A stretch of 6,774 bases of DNA. It comes from Acidobacteriota bacterium (lineage in GTDB: Bacteria; Acidobacteriota; Blastocatellia; RBC074). The notes under the pieces are model-generated. The model was given only the letters and a program-made list of their open reading frames with translations, made no database searches and was not told the origin of the DNA. Below are positions 1-4,295 of the stretch, one piece after another; position 1 is the first letter of the stretch, and each line of letters begins with the position of its first letter. The translations under genes and the position numbers were made by a program. The stretch is taken from contig JAGNMH010000307.1 in the NCBI GenBank assembly GCA_017991275.1, forward strand, positions 1 through 6,774. The letters run 5' to 3'.

Positions 1-570
1 CAAATCAAGCCCGTGAAGTTTGGCCAACGATTCTTCAGGGATAAAATTGCAATCGGTGATAAAGGCAACATCGTTTTTCCCGTCGCTGAATCGAAAACCA
101 GTCACCGGCAATTTGCCGTGAATCACATCAAACGGTGTGATTCTTAATCCGCAAACTTCAAATCCACCTTCGATGGTGTGAGGAATGATTTGAGCCAGAC
201 CTCCGCCAATGTGTTTGGGCTCAAAGATGTAATAGAAAACCCGGCGAAGCCCTTGCCAGGTGATGTCGCTGGCGTAAACCGGAACCGGGCCGTGGCGAAA
301 ATTGATCGGGCGGATGTCGTCCAGGCCAAGCACATGGTCAGCGTGGCAATGCGTAATCAGCAAAGCATCCAGCCGGTCAATTTTTTCGCGCAAAGCCTGT
401 TGCCGAAAGTCAGCCGAAATATCCACAACCAGCCGCTGGCCTTCGTTTTCTATCATCAAACCGGTTCTGGTCCGATTGTCGCGCGGATCGTCCGACTGAC
501 AGACCGCGCATTCGCAGCCGATCATTGGCACGCCGACGGAAGTTCCGGTTCCAAGAAGAGTGATTTTCAT
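1..570 (-). CDS. MBL-fold metallo-hydrolase, PhnP-like (partial, C-terminus off window)
   Basis: A metallo-beta-lactamase-fold hydrolase; 190 residues are visible and the frame is still open at the window edge. The N-terminus MKITLLGTGTSVGVP is the typical first strand of the family and fixes the start. GCECAVC (C19, C21, C24) matches the structural zinc cysteines of PhnP-type proteins. THCHADH (H74, H76, D78, H79) is the HxHxDH dinuclear metal site, followed by GLDD. H151 and D173 are the likely further metal ligands. About 60 C-terminal residues, with the last metal histidine, should lie outside. PhnP hydrolyses phosphoribosyl 1,2-cyclic phosphate in C-P lyase operons, but relatives like this one occur widely without phn genes and none is visible here, so the substrate is unknown. 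No good Shine-Dalgarno precedes the start. It lies 18 bp after the DUF1844 gene and is probably co-transcribed with it. Confidence 0.93.
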   Translation of the reverse strand, partial: MKITLLGTGTSVGVPMIGCECAVCQSDDPRDNRTRTGLMIENEGQRLVVDISADFRQQALREKIDRLDALLITHCHADHVLGLDDIRPINFRHGPVPVYASDITWQGLRRVFYYIFEPKHIGGGLAQIIPHTIEGGFEVCGLRITPFDVIHGKLPVTGFRFSDGKNDVAFITDCNFIPEESLAKLHGLDL

Positions 571-588
571 ACCAGCCGAACGCCGTTG

Positions 589-1032
589 CTAACGCCTCAT
601 GGACACGAACTGGGTCTTCAACTCAGTCAGCAACTCGTCATAGAAGCGCGCTTCGCCCGGCGTCAGATTTCCGTTGGTCTTTTCCCTTAACAGAATCAGC
701 AGATCAATGGTTTCTTTGGCAGCCATCATGTCCACCTGCCGCTGGCCTGTGGCCGGATGCTCAACCAGCCCAAGATAGATAAACGCCGACGAAGCTATGT
801 TCATGACGAATTCCGTGAACATTGTTTGTTCAGGCATCACGTCGTCATCGGCCAGATCGTCAGCCTGGAATTCTTCCTGCGGCAATGGGTTTGGCTCGCT
901 GGCAACGGGTTGAGGAATTGCCTCGATTACCGGAGTCGGTTCCTGAATCTGCGCGTCGTCGCGCAACGATCCGTCAGAGTTAAAAAGACGACGGTCTGTA
1001 ACCTTAAAAGCAGACTGATTCTCATCGGCCAT
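589..1032 (-). CDS. DUF1844 domain protein
   Basis: A 147-residue protein of unknown function. Residues 1-20 contain FKVTDRRLF, a segment commonly found at the head of DUF1844 proteins. Residues 25-68 are a low-complexity acidic and proline-rich linker. Residues 70-145 are the DUF1844 domain, recognised by the pattern F-x2-FV-x2-IA-x2-A-x2-YLG, a P-x-TG turn, an A-x2-TIDLL helix, LREKTNGNLT, and a final ELKTQFV helix. There is no signal peptide or clear membrane span, so it is probably cytoplasmic. The ATG start is preceded by AGGAG (complement at 1043-1047) with a rather long 10-nt spacing. The domain is known mainly from Acidobacteria, Planctomycetes and deltaproteobacterial groups, which fits the other signs in the window. 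It is followed 18 bp later by the MBL-fold hydrolase gene. No biochemical role can be assigned. Confidence 0.9.
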   Translation of the reverse strand: MADENQSAFKVTDRRLFNSDGSLRDDAQIQEPTPVIEAIPQPVASEPNPLPQEEFQADDLADDDVMPEQTMFTEFVMNIASSAFIYLGLVEHPATGQRQVDMMAAKETIDLLILLREKTNGNLTPGEARFYDELLTELKTQFVSMRR

Positions 1033-1096
1033 GGTGATCTCGCTCCTGCTGTATTCAAAATTGGATTGTGAGTGAGGCGGGATATTAGCATCTGGA

Positions 1097-1169
1097 GTAG
1101 ACAGTAGTCAGTAGTCGGCAGTCGGAATTTTGGAATCCTCTGACTGCCGACCACCAAATGCTGACTACT
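1097..1169. repeat. Heptad-repeat palindrome over the 3' end of the TolC-family gene
   Basis: The left side has four tandem 7-bp units: GTAGACA, GTAGTCA, GTAGTCG and GCAGTCG (1097-1124). The right side contains the matching inverse. GTCGGCAGTC (1114-1123) pairs perfectly with 1142-1151, and AGTAGTCAG (1103-1111) pairs perfectly with 1161-1169. The two stems are separated by an uneven internal loop (2 nt on one side, 9 nt on the other), and the central spacer is 18 nt. The right arm contains the TAG stop (1165-1167) and last codon of the TolC-family gene. It may act as a 3' mRNA stem or attenuator, or it may be a REP-like or MITE-like element. No T-run follows it, so it is not a standard intrinsic terminator. 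Confidence 0.8.
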
Positions 1170-2931
1170 TCACTGAAACATTATTGCTGGAAAGAGTGGT
1201 CGAAAGCGCTCTCTGGAGTTCAGCCGCGGCTTTTGTGTAATCGGTCAGAGCGCGCAATTCGCGGCCTCGGGCAGCAGAAAGAGCATTCTGACGATCCAGC
1301 ACGAAAAAGCTGGTGGATTGACCGGCGTCGAATTTGCGCTGCTCACTTTGATATTGAAGCTCAGCGTTGTTGCGAGAATTTTTGGCGGCTTCGACTCGAC
1401 GTTTGGCGGTTTCGACAGCCTGCAACGAATTCCGTACTTCAACTTGAATCAACTGCTCGGTGCGTTGGCGCTGAATATCAATTTGACGGGCCTCGGCCAA
1501 AGAACGACCAAGATTGGCTTCAGCCGTTCGATTGCCAATCGGCAGGCTGATGTTGACTCCAACTCGCCAGGTGCGAAATTCATTCTTGAACAGGTTTCCT
1601 AAACTCTGACCATTGCCGCCGATCAAAAAACCAGGAATTGGGACATTTGTAGATGCAGGCAACAACTGAATCAACGGATTTGGCGGATTGGCTTGCCCGT
1701 TGGCGAAGCGAATCAACTGGTTGATTCGGTCGGTTGTGGCCGCGCCGGAAGCCGTAAAGAAATTCCCCTCGGTGCGCTCCTTACCTGCCAAACCGATTGC
1801 GCCGTAGCTGATAAAGAAATCAACCTGCGGTTTAGTCTGGTCACGGAAAAACTCCGAATCAATCTTGTTCAACTCGCCGCGCATACGAAACTGCTCCATC
1901 TCCGGGCGATTTTGCAGCGCCAACCGCGTGGCATCTTCCAGCGGCAAACCAACATTTGAATCAATCTGAGGCTGTTCAACCGGGACCAATTCAGAATTCC
2001 ACATCTCTGCTTTGTCAGGTTGAAGCATCAATGCTTTCAGGGCGTTTTCGGCTCGCTGTATTGCATCAATGGCAGCCTCGGCTTCGTCGTTTCGGCGTTC
2101 AAGCTCCACGCGAGCAGAAATGATGTCGGCTGGCGCTAGCGTTCCGGCTTCGACCAGTCGCTGGTTGTGTTCAAGCTGGGTGCGAGCCAGCTCAACCGAC
2201 TCGCTTTTGATTTCGCGGTCACGACGGGCAAAAACCAAATCCCAGTAAGACCGCTGCACCTGAGCGATGATCTCAATCGCTCGCTGCCGAAACTGACTGT
2301 CTGAAATATCCAGCCGTTTTTTGGCCAGCTTAATCTGACGCCGAGCTGGGTCGGTGTCGCGGTTTTTCATCAGCGGTTGAGTGAAGCTGACATTGAGCGT
2401 TGAAGTGAATTGCGGGTTGAGCGAGTTGAACTGATTCTGAGTCGTCGCCCGATCGTTATTAAAAGTCCCCTGCAACAATCCGCCATGCTGACGCAGACGC
2501 TGGGACAAGGTCGCGTTGCCGGTCAAATTGTCTGTGAGCAATCCGCCATCCTGCCCGCCGGCCAAAATCGAAGCCACAGGCGCTTTTCTTCGGTCGTAAA
2601 AAAAGCTGGTTGTAAAAGTCGGATCGTAAATGCCGTCAGCCGCACGAACGTCGAACTCGGTCAGTTGAACGTTTAGCCTTTCGACTTCGACATCCCGGTT
2701 GTTTTCCAACGCACTCAGAATGGCATCGCGCAAAGTCAGCGTGACTCGTTTGGTTGAATCCACACCGACGCGCTTGTCGCTTGATTGCGGATTGCGGGTT
2801 GCGGATTGCGGATTGTCTTGTGCCAGCACATTTGTCACTAAACACAAGGCTAATAAAAAGACAGAAAGCGTTATCGCGGCTGAAATCCGCAATCCGCAAT
2901 CCGCAATCCGCAATTTCAATTTGGTTTTCAT
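1165..2931 (-). CDS. TolC-family outer-membrane efflux protein
   Basis: A 588-residue outer-membrane channel of the OEP/TolC family, the periplasm-spanning exit duct of tripartite efflux or type I export systems. A signal peptide has its hydrophobic core at about residues 18-36 and likely cleavage after VLA37; no lipobox is evident. Mature-part features are the first OEP repeat (about 62-310), with RSYWDLVFARRD at 228-239 and NQRLVEAGTLAPADI at 256-270, and the second OEP repeat (about 330-580), with FDAGQSTSFFVLDRQNAL at 534-551. It is longer than E. coli TolC. Part of the excess is residues 380-455, rich in N, Q, P and G, probably an enlarged surface loop in the second repeat. The ATG start overlaps the upstream cyclodeaminase stop (ATGA) and has a strong GGAGG 5 nt away, so translation is probably coupled. 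The RND pump upstream is its likely partner. The signal-peptide region and the stop codon both lie in heptad palindromes. Confidence 0.95.
   Translation of the reverse strand: MKTKLKLRIADCGLRISAAITLSVFLLALCLVTNVLAQDNPQSATRNPQSSDKRVGVDSTKRVTLTLRDAILSALENNRDVEVERLNVQLTEFDVRAADGIYDPTFTTSFFYDRRKAPVASILAGGQDGGLLTDNLTGNATLSQRLRQHGGLLQGTFNNDRATTQNQFNSLNPQFTSTLNVSFTQPLMKNRDTDPARRQIKLAKKRLDISDSQFRQRAIEIIAQVQRSYWDLVFARRDREIKSESVELARTQLEHNQRLVEAGTLAPADIISARVELERRNDEAEAAIDAIQRAENALKALMLQPDKAEMWNSELVPVEQPQIDSNVGLPLEDATRLALQNRPEMEQFRMRGELNKIDSEFFRDQTKPQVDFFISYGAIGLAGKERTEGNFFTASGAATTDRINQLIRFANGQANPPNPLIQLLPASTNVPIPGFLIGGNGQSLGNLFKNEFRTWRVGVNISLPIGNRTAEANLGRSLAEARQIDIQRQRTEQLIQVEVRNSLQAVETAKRRVEAAKNSRNNAELQYQSEQRKFDAGQSTSFFVLDRQNALSAARGRELRALTDYTKAAAELQRALSTTLSSNNVSVK
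2784..2914. repeat. ATTGCGG heptad inverted repeat inside the TolC-family gene
   Basis: The left arm (2784-2815) is four 7-bp units, ATTGCGG, ATTGCGG, GTTGCGG and ATTGCGG, plus ATTG. The right arm (2884-2914) is four copies of AATCCGC plus AAT. The arms are inverse complements over 31 bp with one mismatch, separated by a 68-bp spacer. The mismatch becomes a G-U pair in a plus-strand RNA and an A-C mismatch in the gene's own mRNA. Both arms stay in frame: the right arm encodes RIADCGLRI in the n-region of the signal peptide, and the left arm encodes NPQSATRNPQSS just after the predicted cleavage site. The spacer encodes the hydrophobic core. Confidence 0.93.
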
Positions 2932-3902
2932 AACTCCCTCCCTGCTTTCTGTTCTTTCGCTTTTTGGTAAACGGCCGCTGCGACGGCCACATCTTCGATG
3001 GCGATGCCCAGCGATTTGAATAGCGTTATCTGTTCCTGATTCGTTCGCCCACTCATATCGCCGCCGACAACATGACGAAGCTCTTTGACCCGCTCCCAGG
3101 TAAGCAAGCCTTTTTCAACCGCCGCCACGAATTCGCCGGATTCGATTTTCGCCTGATCCAGCGAATCAACCGCAATAAACGCCGAGCGTTTGACGGCTTC
3201 GTCGTCAACTTCACGGCGCAACACGGAATTGCCTCCGGCGGCGTTGATATGAACGCCTGGCTTCAGCCATTCGCCAAGCACAACCGGTTCGCGCGAATTT
3301 GTGATGGTGATGATGATGTCGGAATCAGCAGCGGCTTCCGGTTTTTCGACCGGGTGGATGTTGGCGATGCCAAGCTCAGCCGCCATCTGCTGGCAAAAGC
3401 GTTCGCGGTTTTCAGGCTTGCGGCTATAAACCTTCACTTCTGAAATTTGGCGAACGGCGCACACTGCAGCAAGTTGACTGGTCGCCTGCCAGCCAGTGCC
3501 ATAAATACCGACTGATTTTGCGTCCGCGCGAGCCAGATATTTAGTCGCCACTCCGCTGGCCGCTCCGGTTCGCATTTGTCCGAGCTTGTCGGCTTCGATG
3601 AAGGCCAGTAATTCACCGGTCAACGCATCGAACAAGCTGACGTAAAACCTGGCTCCGCCTCTCGCAACCGTGTAAGCCTTCAATCCAAGCAGCCCTTTGA
3701 ACTCAACTCCCGACGGAGTCTTGAAGCCGGAGACTGCGCCGCTCATCGTCATCAAGGTTGAACCTTGCGCGCGAACTCGGCGGCGCGGCTCATTTGTTGC
3801 GTCGCCAGTCGCTTGCAGCTTGAAGACCGACTCAACTGCCGATAACGCATCGGCCATCGTCAACAATTCGCCAACTTCACTTTCCAATAAATAAAGCGCC
3901 AT
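2928..3902 (-). CDS. Ornithine cyclodeaminase / mu-crystallin family protein
   Basis: An NAD(P)-binding enzyme of the ornithine cyclodeaminase family (324 residues, usual family length). Members deaminate ornithine to proline, or act as alanine dehydrogenase, ketimine reductase or opine-type synthase, so the exact reaction is unknown. Visible are K75 in LKAYT (substrate region), QMRTGAASGVAT (109-120), the Rossmann loop GIYGTGWQA (132-140), NAAGGNSVLRREVD (220-233) in the catalytic-aspartate region, and the C-terminal GRTNQEQITLFKSLGIAIEDVA (285-306). A GTG at 4007 would add 35 residues with a spurious-looking hydrophobic stretch and no Shine-Dalgarno. ATG at 3902 matches the family N-terminus and is preferred. 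It too lacks a Shine-Dalgarno, but TTGGCA (complement at 3926-3931) and TTTAAT (3904-3909), 16 bp apart, form a promoter-like pair directly against it, so a leaderless start is conceivable. Its stop overlaps the start of the TolC-family gene. Confidence 0.92.
   Translation of the reverse strand: MALYLLESEVGELLTMADALSAVESVFKLQATGDATNEPRRRVRAQGSTLMTMSGAVSGFKTPSGVEFKGLLGLKAYTVARGGARFYVSLFDALTGELLAFIEADKLGQMRTGAASGVATKYLARADAKSVGIYGTGWQATSQLAAVCAVRQISEVKVYSRKPENRERFCQQMAAELGIANIHPVEKPEAAADSDIIITITNSREPVVLGEWLKPGVHINAAGGNSVLRREVDDEAVKRSAFIAVDSLDQAKIESGEFVAAVEKGLLTWERVKELRHVVGGDMSGRTNQEQITLFKSLGIAIEDVAVAAAVYQKAKEQKAGREL
2937..2941 (-). promoter_or_regulatory. Shine-Dalgarno of the TolC-family gene
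   Basis: On the minus strand this reads GGAGG within GGGAGGGAG, 5 nt before the ATG at 2931. It lies inside the last codons of the cyclodeaminase-like gene, whose TGA overlaps the ATG. The arrangement supports the chosen start and points to translational coupling of the two genes. Confidence 0.8.
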
Positions 3903-3999
3903 GATTAAAATCCAAATCCATACTTTGCCAAGCTTCAAGCAAAAAGGGCTACAAAACCCGTAAAGATACGGATAAAACTCAGCTTTAGGCAGTGTTATA

Positions 4000-4020
4000 A
4001 ACCCCACTTCAGTCGTGGTT
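4000..4020. repeat. Small imperfect hairpin, possible decayed REP/IS200-type end
   Basis: CCAC (4004-4007) pairs with GTGG (4015-4018) around the 7-nt loop TTCAGTC. Flanking AA (4000-4001) and TT (4019-4020) could extend the stem across a CC bulge. It resembles a worn form of the perfect palindrome CCACGACTTCAGTCGTGG, a type of hairpin seen at IS200/IS605-like or REP elements. That resemblance is from memory. No transposase or second end is visible, so it may be chance. Confidence 0.25.
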
Positions 4021-4081
4021 CGGCAATTCGGTCAGCCATCTGAAGAAATAACCCAAATATACTCAAAGGAGAAAATTCCAG

Positions 4082-4213
4082 TTGTTTACTATTGTCATCT
4101 GTGTCTTTTTAACTATCTTCGACCAGTCAGTTGGTAATCAGACCTCGGCTGCTATTTTTGTACAGAATCAGGTTAAGGCTAAACCAGCAGTCATCTCAGG
4201 CTATAAAAATTAA
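4082..4213 (+). CDS. Possible small ORF, 43 codons, hydrophobic N-terminus
   Basis: A plus-strand frame starting at TTG (4082) and ending at TAA (4211-4213). It is preceded by AAAGGAG (4067-4073) at 8 nt, the best plus-strand ribosome binding site in the gap. The peptide begins MFTIVICVFLTIF (hydrophobic, residues 2-13), becomes polar (DQSVGNQTS), and ends in a basic tail with KAKPAVISGYKN. The start would look like a short signal or membrane anchor. The palindrome at 4236-4281, 22 bp after the stop, could end its transcript. Against it: the start is a rare TTG, a frame this short arises easily by chance, no promoter is convincing, and I recognise no family. TATACT at 4058-4063 is too close to the Shine-Dalgarno to serve as the -10 of a transcript carrying it. 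Confidence 0.25.
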   Translation: MFTIVICVFLTIFDQSVGNQTSAAIFVQNQVKAKPAVISGYKN

Positions 4214-4235
4214 TACTTAACCGAACCCGTACTGG

Positions 4236-4281
4236 GCGATTAAAAGGCGTTTGGCTTTTCTGCCGAATGCCTTTTAATCGC
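4236..4281. terminator. Strong palindrome, probable bidirectional terminator
   Basis: GCGATTAAAAGGC (4236-4248) is the perfect inverse complement of 4269-4281. The stem continues through 4249-4252 with 4265-4268, then GGC/GCC, closing on the 6-nt loop TTTTCT (4256-4261). This gives about 20 pairs in total. A-rich and T-rich blocks within the arms (AAAAGGC and GCCTTTT) leave a GC-capped inner hairpin followed by TTTT on either strand, the usual layout of a two-way intrinsic terminator. It lies 14 bp after the RND stop codon. The two imperfect positions are G-U pairs in plus-strand RNA but A-C mismatches in minus-strand RNA. Confidence 0.6.
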
Positions 4282-4295
4282 GATGACCAAAGCGA

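Larger units (their letters stand above)
3903..4295. other. 393-bp intergenic region between the RND pump and the cyclodeaminase gene
   Basis: This gap looks more AT-rich than its neighbours. From right to left it holds a 46-bp palindrome at 4236-4281, a possible plus-strand small ORF at 4082-4213, and a small decayed hairpin around 4000-4020. A promoter-like pair for the cyclodeaminase gene sits at 3904-3931. I found no homology-recognisable protein and no tRNA here. Since the palindrome probably ends the RND transcript, the cyclodeaminase/TolC unit is expected to start its own transcript within this gap. Confidence 0.6.

Noticed and set aside
178..690. Plus-strand open frame of 170 codons
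   Set aside because: It is antisense to the MBL-fold hydrolase and the end of the DUF1844 gene, both of which have clear family motifs. It has no recognisable domain.
1158..1550. Plus-strand open frame of 130 codons beginning near the end of the TolC-family gene
   Set aside because: It is antisense to the conserved second OEP repeat, with no domain and no ribosome binding site of note.
2784..2914. CRISPR-like array
   Set aside because: Units are 7 bp, contiguous and inverted around a single 68-bp spacer. There are no regular repeat-spacer units and no cas genes.
2636..2992. Minus-strand frame containing repeated IADCGLR and NPQSAIR peptides
   Set aside because: The peptide repeats come only from the DNA heptads read in another phase. 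The frame overlaps the TolC-family and cyclodeaminase genes.
3903..4007. N-terminal extension of the cyclodeaminase-like gene from GTG at 4007
   Set aside because: The extra 35 residues are aromatic and hydrophobic and do not fit the family N-terminus. No Shine-Dalgarno precedes the GTG.
4058..4063. TATACT as a -10 element for the small plus-strand ORF
   Set aside because: Transcription would start inside or after the Shine-Dalgarno at 4067-4073, and no -35-like sequence lies at the right distance.
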